A stretch of DNA of 53,590 nucleotides from Verrucomicrobiaceae bacterium (GCA_016795365.1 JAEUHN010000023.1:1-53590), one strand, 5' to 3'; positions 23,043-32,207 are shown, numbered from the stretch's first letter. A program made the numbers and translations. The notes: generated from the sequence alone by a model not told the origin.

Positions 23043-23716
23043 CAATGAAGGATCAGGTGAGAACCATGTTCAAAGGATGGGCGAAGCCGGGGCCGGTGCC
23101 TCCGGCGGTGCCGGTGGCTGGCGAGGGGGAATCGTGCGCGGCGCTTTGTGGCCATTTCTGGGTCTTGCAGCTGGAGAATGGGCATCGCTTTTCCACGGAT
23201 GATGCGTTGACGGCGTGGTATGGGACTTCGTGGGCGCCGACGGTGAAAACGGGGCTGGATCTGGGGAGTGGCATTGGGACGGTGGGCATGATCTGTGCGT
23301 GGCGTTGTCCGGGCGCTCGGTTTGTGACGGTGGAGGCCCAGGCGGAGAGCGTGGCCCTGGCCCGCCGTTCGGCGGCGGCCAATGGATTGGGGGATCGTTA
23401 TGAGATCCGTGAGGGGGACTTTCGTGATCCGGGGGTGATCCGGGAGGATGAGAAATTTGACCTCGTGACCGGAAGCCCGCCGTATTGGCCAGAGACGGAT
23501 GGCACCGTGAGTGAACATCCCCAGAAGCGGGCCTGCCGATTTGAGGTGCGAGGGAGTGTGGTGGACTATTGCAAAACAGCCGCGAGACACTTGGCCCCGG
23601 GCGGGTTGTTTGCCTGCGTGTTCCCTCATGCGCCGCATCAACTGGAGCGTGTGCAACAAGGGGCGCGTGAGGCGGGATTGGTCATCGTGCGCAAGCGTCC
23701 GGTCGTCTTCCGAGAG
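23003..23716 (+). repeat. Right copy of 714-bp direct repeat (trmN6-like 5' part)
   Basis: Diverged copy of 18798-19511. Here the repeat is followed in frame by the remaining 3' part of the gene, so the right copy is complete. It replaces the end of the truncated ISP-like gene on its left. Confidence 0.9.
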
Positions 23717-23884
23717 GGCGATGAGCCGTTGATTGCCGTGTTTGCCATGATGCGGGCGGAAGACCTGCCGGAGTGGTTTCGGGGCCAGACCTGGGAGGAG
23801 CCTCCGTTGATTGTCCGGACCAAGGCCGGGGGTTATCATCCCGAATACTCGGCGGTCAAACTGGCCATGGGTTTTCAGCCGTAG
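23045..23884 (+). CDS. TrmN6-like N6-adenine methyltransferase (intact)
   Basis: A 279-residue class I SAM methyltransferase resembling tRNA1(Val) adenine-37 N6-methyltransferase. Seen: RFSTDDALTAWY (the FSxDA-type start of the family), motif I LDLGSGIGTVGM, VTVEAQAESVALARR, GDFRDPGV, the catalytic (N/S)PPY as GSPPYWPETD, and a C-terminal RTKAGGYHPEYSAVKLAMG tail typical of these enzymes. Family length is about 245-260 aa, so it is full length with a short N-terminal extension. It is the functional copy; the duplicate upstream is truncated. Whether the substrate is tRNA or rRNA cannot be told from the sequence. Confidence 0.8.
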   Translation: MKDQVRTMFKGWAKPGPVPPAVPVAGEGESCAALCGHFWVLQLENGHRFSTDDALTAWYGTSWAPTVKTGLDLGSGIGTVGMICAWRCPGARFVTVEAQAESVALARRSAAANGLGDRYEIREGDFRDPGVIREDEKFDLVTGSPPYWPETDGTVSEHPQKRACRFEVRGSVVDYCKTAARHLAPGGLFACVFPHAPHQLERVQQGAREAGLVIVRKRPVVFREGDEPLIAVFAMMRAEDLPEWFRGQTWEEPPLIVRTKAGGYHPEYSAVKLAMGFQP

Positions 23885-23961
23885 CGGCGAACGGGAAGAA
23901 GTTTAGAGCCTTAGAGCGGTAGAGCTGTGGGGCGGTGCAGAAAAGTGCCGGGAGACGATTC

Positions 23962-23990
23962 TTGACAGATTCCAGTGATTCAAAACTATC
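23962..23990 (+). promoter_or_regulatory. Candidate sigma-70 promoter
   Basis: TTGACA is followed after 17 bp by ACTATC, 85 bp upstream of the cold-shock/DUF1294 gene. The -35 box is perfect; the -10 box is weak. Confidence 0.35.
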
Positions 23991-24074
23991 CCATGTCTGA
24001 TGCCGAAGGATTGAGTTGGTGACCGGCCTGCGGACTCTTTCGCTCACCCCAAACCTGCCCCTTTCCCTTCTCTC

Positions 24075-24734
24075 ATGCCCTCCCCTGCCAACGATGAATG
24101 GACGGCTCCGATCATGGAGTGGAACCGGGAGAAGGGTTACGGCTTTCTCCAGGTGGGGGAGCGGCGGTTGTTCCTGCACCGGCGGGAGCTGGTGGGGCTG
24201 CATCGGACGCCGGTGGTGGGTGACGTGATTCGCTTCCGCCTGGGGCTGGATGCGCAGGGCCGGGCCTGTGCGGTGCAGGCGGTCAATGCGCGGGGCGGGC
24301 TGGGGCTGAGCCTGAGCAGTGTGTTGCCGCTGCCCTTCCTGCTGGTGCTGCCAGTGATCGGGGCGTTGCACCTGGGGGTGCCACCGCTGTGGTTGGGCCT
24401 GGGGGCGCTGGTGATCAATGCGCTGACTTACTCCCTGTATGCGAGTGACAAGCGCCGCGCGGGCACCGGGCAGTGGCGGGTGCCGGAATCGCACCTGCAT
24501 CTGCTGGAACTGCTGGGCGGATGGCCGACGGCCTGGATCGCGCAGCGTCGCCTGCGCCACAAGTGCTCGAAGCGGAGCTATCAGGCGGTGTTCATCCTGA
24601 TCGTGCTGACCTGGCAGTTCGCGGCCTACGACTCGCTGCACCGCTGGGAGCTTTCCCGCGCTGGCTGGAAGCAGGTGGCGATGTGGCTGGAGCGACGGGA
24701 ACACACGAGGGCCTGGGAACGGTCGAATCGATAG
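24075..24734 (+). CDS. Cold-shock domain / DUF1294 membrane protein
   Basis: A 219-residue protein. The N-terminal ~65 residues are an RNA-binding cold-shock-like domain (EWNREKGYGFLQVGERRLFLH corresponds to the RNP1/RNP2 strands). Three or four membrane segments follow, and the DUF1294 signature YASDKRRAGTGQWRVPESHL then LHLLELLGGWPTAWIAQ with HKCSKRSY. This CSD plus DUF1294 fusion is a common bacterial protein of unknown function. The ATG follows directly after the promoter region. It is the first clearly core-like gene to the right of the islands. Confidence 0.85.
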   Translation: MPSPANDEWTAPIMEWNREKGYGFLQVGERRLFLHRRELVGLHRTPVVGDVIRFRLGLDAQGRACAVQAVNARGGLGLSLSSVLPLPFLLVLPVIGALHLGVPPLWLGLGALVINALTYSLYASDKRRAGTGQWRVPESHLHLLELLGGWPTAWIAQRRLRHKCSKRSYQAVFILIVLTWQFAAYDSLHRWELSRAGWKQVAMWLERREHTRAWERSNR

Positions 24735-25450
24735 GTTCTGGAGCGGGAGAGAGGGAGGGAAAACCATCGAGCGGTGGGACGGACTTAGACTCCATGACAA
24801 TACCCCACCGACTTGGCCTTCGCCTGCTGGTGGATGACCTCATGGACCTCTGTCGATGAGTTTGCGCTGGCGCATTGGGTCTTATGGGTGCCCTGGGGTG
24901 GAATCTCGGCAAGGCGTTCCCGCGTCTCCCGGGTGCCAGCCGACATCTTCGCGTAGCGCTCCCCACTCTCGGGTGCCTCAGCCGAAATCTTCGCGCGGCA
25001 TTTCCTTTTCGAGGTGGTGTGCGCCGACATCTTCGTGCGCCATTACCCTTTCTAGGGAGTCTTAGCCGAAGTCTTCGCGCGCCGTCCCCCATTCGAGGGC
25101 GTGTGCGCCGACATCTTTGCGCAGCGTGCCCCAATGGAGGGAGTGTCAGCCGACATCGTTGTGCAACGTTCCATGTTCGACGGAGTGTCAGCCGAAGTCT
25201 TCGCGCAGCGTGCCCCAATGGAGGGAGTGTCAGCCGAAGTCTTCGCACGCCGTTCCCCACTCTCGGGAGCGTCAGCCGAAATCGTCGCACGCTGTTCCCG
25301 TGTCTCCTCCACGCTCCGCCGAGTCCTCCGCTCGGCGTTCCTCTCCCAACCCCCGACGCAGGAGGGGGAAGCCTTCGGCCATGGGGGCTGGCGGCGGATC
25401 ACAAAAGGGCGATACCAGTTGGACTGCTCCCTGCTTTCGTGATTGAAGTC
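24735..25450. other. Gene-poor region dominated by a 42-bp minisatellite
   Basis: No independent gene is called. The plus-strand frame is open through the whole region into the coiled-coil gene, giving a 14-residue repeat (SRSLRAACPNGGSV type). The minus strand is open too (KTSADTPSIGARCA type). Because 42 is a multiple of three, open frames in several phases are expected without coding selection. Confidence 0.5.
24939..25316. repeat. Nine tandem 42-bp repeats
   Basis: Units begin GCCGAxxTCTTCGCGC, followed by a variable CGTTCCCCA-like part and ending GGAGTGTCA. They start at 24939, 24981, 25023, 25065, 25107, 25149, 25191, 25233 and 25275, with strictly constant length but base divergence between units. 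Flanking sequence (from about 24897) contains a further decayed unit. Confidence 0.9.
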
Positions 25451-26032
25451 ATGATGCTCGCCGCCGCCTTCAGTCCGTCCAGTTTCTTCCTCTGGCTGTC
25501 GATCACCGTGACGCTCATGACGATGATGAGCATGGCGGTCCTGCGCAAGTCCGAGGAGGCGCTGCAAAAGAACAAGCTCAAGCTGGAGGACCAGATCCTC
25601 AGCCAGCAGCACGACCTCATCCGCACACGCGAAGCTGCCTCGGCCTGGCGTCTGGAGATGCAGCGGCAGTTCGATGCGTATCGTGCCGATGCCTCCAAAC
25701 GAATCGCTGATGCCGAGCAACGGGCGGCAGCGTCGCAGCAGCATCTGGAGGAGACCCTCAAGCGTGCCTGGAAGACGGAGTGCGATCTCCGCAGTGCCCT
25801 GGAGCGTGCGCTCAAGCTTTCCACCGGCGAGGTCGAGGCCACCACTCCCCTGCCCCAACTCCCGGCGGTGCCCGAGGTGTGCCCCAGCGTGCCCGCCTTG
25901 ACGGATGCCACGGACGACCTCCGAACCGCGCTGGCTGCCAGTGAGCAGAAGGTGGCGGACCTGGTGCAGCAGTTGAGCGTGGAGCGATTCAAGTCCCGCC
26001 GCACGATGGCCAAGCTACGGCGCGAGTCATGA
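25451..26032 (+). CDS. Membrane-anchored coiled-coil protein
   Basis: A 193-residue protein. The N-terminal membrane segment (FLWLSITVTLMTMMSMAV, about residues 12-30) is followed by a long charged coiled coil (about 35-125, rich in E, K, A and L). A proline-rich linker and a second short helical stretch end KSRRTMAKLRRES. The ATG at 25451 is chosen because the open frame upstream consists of the 42-bp repeats. Function unknown; a structural or scaffolding role at the membrane is likely. No family was recognised. Confidence 0.6.
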   Translation: MMLAAAFSPSSFFLWLSITVTLMTMMSMAVLRKSEEALQKNKLKLEDQILSQQHDLIRTREAASAWRLEMQRQFDAYRADASKRIADAEQRAAASQQHLEETLKRAWKTECDLRSALERALKLSTGEVEATTPLPQLPAVPEVCPSVPALTDATDDLRTALAASEQKVADLVQQLSVERFKSRRTMAKLRRES

Positions 26033-26292
26033 TCGATGCCTTCCAGAGCCTGGAGGAACCGCCCGCAGATTCATCGCGGTCATTCACGATGAAAGGCTTC
26101 GCACTCCGCAGAGATTCCACTTGCCATCGCGTGGGGTCGGGTGCTTGGACGAGGCACGTGAAATCGTTGCTGCTTCCAGCAATGACGAGCCCTGATGAGA
26201 TTCAACCAGTTGCGCATTTGAAAGGCCGCAAGTCCCGGCTAGAAGAAGGCGTCAGTTCTATCTCCCCGATCTATTCCGCAGCCCCCTGATTT

Positions 26293-27201
26293 ATGTCCAT
26301 CCTCGTTGATACCAACACCCGCATCCTCGTCCAAGGCATCACTGGTGACTTTGGCTCCCGCCATGCCAAGGCTTCCCTCGATTACGGCACCCAGCTCGTG
26401 GCTGGCGTCACGCCAGGCAAGGGCGGCCAGACCTTTGAGCACGGTTCCCACAAGGTGCCGGTGTATGACACGGTGGCTGAGGCAGCCAAGCAAACGGGTG
26501 CGACGGTGAGCGTGATCTTCGTTCCCCCGCCCTTCGCTGCGGACGCGATCCTGGAAGGTGTGGACGCGGGCCTCGATCTCGTGGTGGCAATCACGGAAGG
26601 CATCCCGGTCAATGACATGATCAAGGTGAAGGCGGCGATGAAGGGCAGCAAGACGCGCCTCATTGGCCCCAACTGCCCCGGCTTGGTGACTCCCGGCACA
26701 GGTGAGAAGTCGCACGGCGGCTGCCGCATCGGCATCGCTCCTGGCTACATTCACAAGCGCGGCAATGTGGGTGTGGTTTCTCGTTCGGGCACGCTCACCT
26801 ATGAAGCCGTCTGGCAGCTCACCACTCGCGGCTACGGCCAGAGCACCTGCGTGGGCATCGGTGGTGACCCAGTCAATGGCACGAACCACCTGGATGTGCT
26901 CAAGATGTTCAATGAAGACCCTGAGACCGAGGCGATCATCATGATCGGTGAAATCGGTGGCACGGCCGAGGTCGAGGCCGCTCGCTGGGCGAAGGAAAAC
27001 TGCAAGAAGCCAATCGCGGGCTTCATCGCCGGAGCCACCGCGCCTCCTGGCCGCCGCATGGGCCACGCCGGTGCCATCATCGGTGGTGCCGACGACACCG
27101 CGGCTGCCAAGAAGCGCATCATGGCTGACTGCGGCATCGCCGTCGCCGACTCGCCAGCCGACATGGCTTCTTCATTGCTCAAGCTCTGGGGCAAAGCGTA
27201 G
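26293..27201 (+). CDS. sucD: Succinyl-CoA ligase alpha subunit
   Basis: TCA-cycle enzyme subunit that binds CoA and carries the phosphohistidine intermediate in the ATP/ADP-dependent conversion of succinyl-CoA to succinate. Seen: CoA-binding N-terminus [25 protein letters not shown], the [10 protein letters not shown] motif, [12 protein letters not shown], and the phosphohistidine loop [11 protein letters not shown] with His at residue 258. The length of 302 aa is normal. The usual partner sucC is not next to it; the upstream neighbour is the coiled-coil gene. A terminator follows. Confidence 0.97.
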   Translation: MSILVDTNTRILVQGITGDFGSRHAKASLDYGTQLVAGVTPGKGGQTFEHGSHKVPVYDTVAEAAKQTGATVSVIFVPPPFAADAILEGVDAGLDLVVAITEGIPVNDMIKVKAAMKGSKTRLIGPNCPGLVTPGTGEKSHGGCRIGIAPGYIHKRGNVGVVSRSGTLTYEAVWQLTTRGYGQSTCVGIGGDPVNGTNHLDVLKMFNEDPETEAIIMIGEIGGTAEVEAARWAKENCKKPIAGFIAGATAPPGRRMGHAGAIIGGADDTAAAKKRIMADCGIAVADSPADMASSLLKLWGKA

Positions 27202-27230
27202 TTGCCTGCACGGAACACGATCACTCAAGA

Positions 27231-27254
27231 GGCGACCGCGAGGTCGCCTTTTTT
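27231..27254 (+). terminator. Rho-independent terminator of sucD
   Basis: GGCGACC pairs with GGTCGCC around GCGA, followed by six T residues. It lies about 30 bp after the stop. Confidence 0.9.
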
Positions 27255-27305
27255 GTTGGTTGGCAATGGGTCGCTAATCGGATGCCGGAGTGGTCGAAGA
27301 CCAGC

Positions 27306-28628
27306 CTACATGAACGAGCCGATAATGCGCATGAGCCACGGAGCTTGCTCCAGATACCACTGGAACCACTGCGGTCCGAAGAAGACCCAAAGCGTGCCAC
27401 CCGCGGCGAGGTAGGGACCGAAGGGAATCTGGGCAGTCCATTCGGCCTTGCCAATCAAACGGGGCAAGATGCCAAACACCGCCCCGATCATGCTGCCGAC
27501 GAAGATGGTGAAGATGACGCCCTGCCAGCCGGTGAAGGCTCCGATCATCGCCATGAAAAACACGTCGCCCATGCCCATGGCTTCGCGAGGTTGAACGAAG
27601 GAGGTGAGCACGCCTTCCAGTCGTTTCACGCCGAGCCAGTCCAGGGTCTCGCCGTCCTTGTCGGCATCGTTTTGCCGCACCTTCAGCACTTCAGGCGAGG
27701 CATCGACGATCACATTGCGCCACTCGCGGGGAGCCTTGCCGGTTTCCGCGCGGAAGTTGAACCGCAAGGTCTCGCAGTAGATGAGCAGACGGTCTTTGTC
27801 GCGCTGGAAAATGTCTTCCCACATGCAGACGGTGGCGTCGTCCTCCTTGTCGCCATCATTGAAAGTGAACACAGGCGGCTCGTCGTCCTTGGGTTCATGA
27901 ATGGACCACGTGGCGTTCTTGTTGATCCACTTTGATCCCAGCAACATGCCGAGGAAGCCATCAAGGATGCCAGCGCCGGAGTCCTTGAGCTTCTGCACGA
28001 AGGGCGGGCGCTTACGGAAGTTGAGCCGACCAAAAAGAATCTTGCCGAACTCCACGACGGTCCAGATCAGACCCAAGCCCATCGCTGCAGACAAGAAGGA
28101 GACGAGGAGCCCGGTGGTGTGGCTTTCCTGCCCGACCAAAGCGGGAGCCCAGAACGCACAGGCAAGTCCGGCCACGGCTCCGCCCATGGTGATCTGGTGT
28201 GGCAGGATGAAATGATCGAGGTCGATGAAGGTGCCGGAGATCAGTAGCGCGAGGAAGACCCACGACGAGATGACCACGGGTCCCCAGGTGCCCATCGCTG
28301 GCCAGGGATTGGCAACGCCGCCGGTGATGTGCAGGAATGCGGCGTAAAACAGGGCAGCCGTCAGCGCCTCCACAAAAAAGTAGCGGAAGGCAATGCGCGA
28401 TCCACAGTTGGCGCACTTGCCACGCAGCAGCAACCAGGAGAGCAGCGGGATGTTGTGATACCAAGGGATCTGGTAGTTGCAGGAGAAGCAGAAAGAACGC
28501 TTGGGATCGTTAACGGACTTGCCAATCGGCAGCCTGTAGATCACCACATTGAGAAAGGAGCCAATGCCCGCGCCGACCAAGATGATGCAGGCGTGGAGCA
28601 GAAGATTGAGAAGCTGAAAACGGTCCAT
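27306..28628 (-). CDS. pilD: Prepilin leader peptidase / methyltransferase with large insert
   Basis: Membrane aspartyl protease that cleaves type IV pilin-like leaders and N-methylates them. Seen: GSFLNVVIYRLP after the first membrane helix, zinc site CFSCN...CANCG at about residues 47-75, and the two catalytic aspartates in GTFIDLDHFILP (about residue 135) and REAMGMGDVFFMA (about 352). Between these lies a cytoplasmic insert of roughly 150 residues (from about residue 195 to 340) not present in PilD of proteobacteria; its length of 440 aa reflects this. Further membrane helices follow. It is divergent from the VanX-like gene. Confidence 0.9.
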   Translation of the reverse strand: MDRFQLLNLLLHACIILVGAGIGSFLNVVIYRLPIGKSVNDPKRSFCFSCNYQIPWYHNIPLLSWLLLRGKCANCGSRIAFRYFFVEALTAALFYAAFLHITGGVANPWPAMGTWGPVVISSWVFLALLISGTFIDLDHFILPHQITMGGAVAGLACAFWAPALVGQESHTTGLLVSFLSAAMGLGLIWTVVEFGKILFGRLNFRKRPPFVQKLKDSGAGILDGFLGMLLGSKWINKNATWSIHEPKDDEPPVFTFNDGDKEDDATVCMWEDIFQRDKDRLLIYCETLRFNFRAETGKAPREWRNVIVDASPEVLKVRQNDADKDGETLDWLGVKRLEGVLTSFVQPREAMGMGDVFFMAMIGAFTGWQGVIFTIFVGSMIGAVFGILPRLIGKAEWTAQIPFGPYLAAGGTLWVFFGPQWFQWYLEQAPWLMRIIGSFM

Positions 28629-28697
28629 GGAAATAAGGAAGGAATGCTGGAAGCGGGAAACTTGCCTTGCGGCGAGAAGGTAGGAAAGGGAAAAACA

Positions 28698-29390
28698 ATG
28701 ATGTTTGGAAATCAGGGACTCTCACAGTGGATGATCATCGCCGCCTTGCTCACGGGGTGCGCGTCAACGAAGCCGACCTCGGACCGGACCAAGGAGAGTT
28801 CTCCCCTCCTCGCCAAGGCTGCCGACCTGGGCCTGGTGGACATCCGCACGGTGATCCCGGACATCGCCATCGATCTTCGCTACGCGACTGCCGAAAACAT
28901 CACGGGCCGCGTCTTGTATCCTGCGGACATGCCTTGTCTCGTCTGGCGATCCACGGCGCGAAAGCTCAAGCACGTGCAGGACCAGCTTCGTGCCGAGGGA
29001 TGCAGACTGTGCATCTGGGATGCCTGGCGTCCGCCTGAGGTGCAGACGGAACTCATGCGCAAGGGCGGGCACACGGGCATGTTCCTCGATCCTCAGGAAC
29101 GGTGGTCGCGTCATTGCTCGGGCGTCGCCGTCGATGTGACGCTGGTCGATCTGGACGGACGCCCGATGAAGCTGCCCACGCCGCATGATGAGAACAGCGA
29201 CGCGGCCTACTATCAATACTCGGGCACCGATCCCGAAGTGAAGCGCAACGTCACGCTGCTCCAGAGAACGATGGAAGCCGCAGGCTTCTCGATGATCCCG
29301 ATGGAGTGGTGGCACTTTGATGACTTCGAGCACTTCTACCATCCCCCGCCGACGGTGTTCGCGAAAGATCTAGGCCTGTCGTTGCCGTAA
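28698..29390 (+). CDS. VanX-type D-alanyl-D-alanine dipeptidase, lipoprotein
   Basis: Zinc peptidase of the D-Ala-D-Ala dipeptidase family, acting in the periplasm on peptidoglycan-derived dipeptides. Seen: lipobox-like LLTGC (Cys at about residue 21), VIPDIAIDLRYAT, WDAWRPPEVQ, the zinc motif SRHCSGVAVDVTL (SxHxxGxAxD) and the second zinc/base motif PMEWWHFDDFEHF. Mature length is about 210 aa, normal for VanX. GGAAAGGG upstream supports the ATG at 28698. A housekeeping cell-wall recycling role is more likely than vancomycin resistance, because no VanHA partners are visible. Confidence 0.9.
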   Translation: MMFGNQGLSQWMIIAALLTGCASTKPTSDRTKESSPLLAKAADLGLVDIRTVIPDIAIDLRYATAENITGRVLYPADMPCLVWRSTARKLKHVQDQLRAEGCRLCIWDAWRPPEVQTELMRKGGHTGMFLDPQERWSRHCSGVAVDVTLVDLDGRPMKLPTPHDENSDAAYYQYSGTDPEVKRNVTLLQRTMEAAGFSMIPMEWWHFDDFEHFYHPPPTVFAKDLGLSLP

Positions 29391-29401
29391 GCAATCACCG
29401 T

Positions 29402-30589
29402 CTAGCGCCGCCCTGGTGACTCAGTCGTCGCGCCTGCTCCGATCAAGTCGGCGTCTTCGATGTCGAGATCGTAGTCGGCGAGTTGCACCTCGGTGCCCAC
29501 CACCTTCTTCTTCGACATGGCGACGGACAGCCAGCGGAACTCCGCGCTGTTGTCGAGCAGCACTTTGAAAACCATGGTCAGCGGCACGGCCAGGAACATG
29601 CCCACCGGTCCCCAGAGCCAGCCCCAGAAGACCACGGACAGCACAATCACCAGCGTGGAGATGCCAAAGCGACGACCCAACAGCATCGGCTGAAGGAAGC
29701 TATCGAACGACACATTGATGATCACAAAACCAAGAGCCACCCCGAAGGCGCTGCCCCAACCCGATTGAACGAGTCCATCAATGATCGCCGGGATTGCTGC
29801 CAGCCACGCACCCACCGCAGGGATGAAGTGAAACAGGAAGGCGATGATGGCCCAGAGCAGCGGATACTGAAGGTCCAGTGCCCAGCACCAGATGCCCACG
29901 CAAACGCCCGCACCCAGGCTGATGGCGGTCTTGATGCCAAGATACTTTTGAATGTCCGACACGGACTGCATGAGCGAACTCAAGTCTGGCCCTCCCGCGA
30001 GCTTGATCGCGAGGATGCGTCCCTCGGTGCCGTGTGCCTCCACCAGGATGAAGATCATCACGATGAGCACCATGAAGACCGCACCACCGAACACGGCAAC
30101 GGTGCCAAACGTGGAGCCGAGCACACCGCCGATCGTGGTCATCACATTCTCCTGCGTGAGGTAGTCGATGATCGAATCGGGATTGAGCATGTCCTTGGCC
30201 GTCTTGGCAGCGCCTTCAATGCCCTGCTGCTCCAGCCAGGCGGCTGCGCCATCGATGTTCTTTTGCAGCGCGGACTTCGATTCCGGCAGATCACTCTGGA
30301 AGCGCACGATCAAGCGGATGCCTGAGTTCACAAGGCCTGCGAGGGTGCCAAAGATCAAGAGCACCGTCAGCAGCATGGCAAGCGACCGCGGCACACGCCA
30401 GCGGACTAGCCAGCGCACCAGCGGGTAGCTGAGCACCGCAAGGAAGAAGGCGAGCGCGATGGGCACCATCAGGCTGGCGGCCAGCTTCATGCCCGTGAAC
30501 ACGACGATCAAACACGCGAGCGCCAGCAAGGTGCGGTGCCCTTGCTGGCTCCAATCCGTGTGCGTCGTTGGCTCGGGCTCATGTGTCAT
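29402..30589 (-). CDS. AI-2E family transporter (PerM-like)
   Basis: A 395-residue integral membrane protein with about eight helices in the PerM/AI-2E (UPF0118) layout. It has two N-terminal helices (LAFFLAVLSYPLVRWLV), a long soluble/amphipathic middle loop (about residues 90-160), and then the conserved core LLWAIIAFLFHFIPAVGAWL with GFVIINVSFDSFLQPMLLGR and LSVVFWGWLWGPVGMFLAVP. The PxxG and DN.. motifs of the family are present. Substrate unknown: members are described as autoinducer-2 exporters or Na+/H+ antiporters. ATG at 30587-30589 (MTHEPEP) is preferred. Confidence 0.85.
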   Translation of the reverse strand: MTHEPEPTTHTDWSQQGHRTLLALACLIVVFTGMKLAASLMVPIALAFFLAVLSYPLVRWLVRWRVPRSLAMLLTVLLIFGTLAGLVNSGIRLIVRFQSDLPESKSALQKNIDGAAAWLEQQGIEGAAKTAKDMLNPDSIIDYLTQENVMTTIGGVLGSTFGTVAVFGGAVFMVLIVMIFILVEAHGTEGRILAIKLAGGPDLSSLMQSVSDIQKYLGIKTAISLGAGVCVGIWCWALDLQYPLLWAIIAFLFHFIPAVGAWLAAIPAIIDGLVQSGWGSAFGVALGFVIINVSFDSFLQPMLLGRRFGISTLVIVLSVVFWGWLWGPVGMFLAVPLTMVFKVLLDNSAEFRWLSVAMSKKKVVGTEVQLADYDLDIEDADLIGAGATTESPGRR

Positions 30590-30653
30590 CGCGGCAAAAC
30601 TCGCCGCCAAGATCAGAGGCCACAACTAGATTTGTGCTTCCGTTGCTGGAAAA

Positions 30654-32207
30654 TCAAGGCTTGCGCGCTGGAGCTTCTTCCGTCTTCACCTGATTCGCTT
30701 TCAGCATCTTGGTGAATTCTTCGCCACCTTTTGCCGCCGCCTCCAGGTAGGTGCTCATGGCTCGCACGTGCTTCACGAACAGTCCGGCATCGATCTCCTC
30801 CTTCTCCAGCCACCAGCCCTTCTTGTCCTGCGTGGACAGTGCCGTCTGAACCTTGGCCACGGCACCCTTGGCCTGACTGGCCCACTTCTTCGGCGTCTGC
30901 GGTCCTTCGCGCTTGGCGAGAAGCTCCTCGCGTGGCGTGGCCAGGGCGGCCTTCATCTTGGCCATGCCTTCTTCCAACTTCGGCTCCAGCTTGAAGCCGT
31001 AATGCGTCGGCAGGTCCGAGTCATCATAGGTCAGCTCATAGGTTTTCGCTTTGCAGTAGAGAGGCTTGTCGGTGCCGAGTTCGTAGAAGCGCGCCCACTG
31101 GCCGTCCTTGAGTCGCACCTTTTCCAGCCAGTCCATCACAGGCTTCATCGGCTCTAACCAGCGGGCTTCACCAGTCGCCACCCAGAGTTCAAAGAGAGCC
31201 TCTAAGGCTCCGAAGCTCTCAAGCGATGAAGCCGCCGGGGGCTCGAATTTCCGCGCCCACACGGGCTCCATCTTTTCATTGTATTGCTGAGCCCAGACTG
31301 GCTGTGGCTCGGGCAGGCGAGCAAGCAAAAGGAACTCTCCCGTCTTGCGAGCGGCAGCGAGGAATCGCTCGTCCTTCTCCAGATGATGCGCTCGCAAAAG
31401 AAGCTTCATCACCTCATGGATGTTGTTGTCGTTGAGCGTGTAAAAGCCGGTGTAGTCCACGTTCGGCCAGACGTGCGGCCAGTTCGGGTCCACCTTCGCA
31501 GGCACCACCGGTGTCCTCGGATCAGCAGGGCCGCGATAGTGCTGGGGCCAGCCGCCATTGGGATACTGGGCGGCGAGCAATCCTTTCAAACCAAAGTCGA
31601 GCGCAGCACGCAGCTCTTTGTCATTCTTGAACTCCTCGGTGTGGGCCGACTCGAGAAGAAAGAGCATCGCCGTTTGAGTCTTCTGATCGTCCAAGGTGGA
31701 ATCGTTCGCGCGGCCTTGGGCCTCCGTGTCACCGGCCTCCACATCGCGACGATAGTGTAGTCGGCTTGCCCTGCGCGGATCGAAGTCGTAATCACTCCCC
31801 CACCCTCCTGTGGCCATCTGGCACCAGAGCAGCGACTTCGCCGCCTCACGAGCCGCTTGCAGAGCGAGCTTGTCACCGGACGCACGATAGGCCTGTAGGA
31901 AAGTCAGCCCCATCGCCGGAGTGCCTGGCGGCTGAATCATGATCAACGATGGTGATGAATGATTCTCCCCATGCGCGGTGCTCAGATCGACCGGCCAATG
32001 CCAGGCATAGCCACCGGCAAAGGACACCTTCCGCATCGCGGTGATCGCCCGATGCATCGCCTCCGCCACCTTCGCGGGCTCGGGCCAGCCTTTCTTGGCC
32101 TCGGTGCTTTCGGCTTTCTTGCTGGCAGCTTCTTTGGTGGTATCGGCCGCGGGCAGGAGTCCAGAGCACAGCGTGAACGCGAGCGTGGTGAAGAGAAGTG
32201 GTTTCAT
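30654..32207 (-). CDS. Secreted pectate lyase, PL10-like
   Basis: A 517-residue exported protein starting MKPLLFTTLAFTLCSGLLPA (signal peptide). The catalytic core has an alpha-toroid layout with repeated helices; the signatures SYDFDPRRASRLHYRR, LLAAQYPNGGWPQHYRG and DYTGFYTLNDNNIHEVMKLL match polysaccharide lyase family 10 (QYPNGGWPQ is its hallmark). The C-terminal ~100 residues are lysine-rich and extra. It would degrade polygalacturonate in the periplasm or outside the cell. No transporters for the products are nearby. Confidence 0.85.
   Translation of the reverse strand: MKPLLFTTLAFTLCSGLLPAADTTKEAASKKAESTEAKKGWPEPAKVAEAMHRAITAMRKVSFAGGYAWHWPVDLSTAHGENHSSPSLIMIQPPGTPAMGLTFLQAYRASGDKLALQAAREAAKSLLWCQMATGGWGSDYDFDPRRASRLHYRRDVEAGDTEAQGRANDSTLDDQKTQTAMLFLLESAHTEEFKNDKELRAALDFGLKGLLAAQYPNGGWPQHYRGPADPRTPVVPAKVDPNWPHVWPNVDYTGFYTLNDNNIHEVMKLLLRAHHLEKDERFLAAARKTGEFLLLARLPEPQPVWAQQYNEKMEPVWARKFEPPAASSLESFGALEALFELWVATGEARWLEPMKPVMDWLEKVRLKDGQWARFYELGTDKPLYCKAKTYELTYDDSDLPTHYGFKLEPKLEEGMAKMKAALATPREELLAKREGPQTPKKWASQAKGAVAKVQTALSTQDKKGWWLEKEEIDAGLFVKHVRAMSTYLEAAAKGGEEFTKMLKANQVKTEEAPARKP

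Noticed and set aside
24875..25450. Reading the 42-bp repeats as an N-terminal domain of the coiled-coil protein
   Set aside because: Several frames on both strands are open there because 42 is a multiple of three; the membrane-anchor start at 25451 is more typical.
28698..29390. Vancomycin resistance gene
   Set aside because: The protein is VanX-like, but there are no vanH or vanA partners and the lipoprotein form fits peptidoglycan recycling better.
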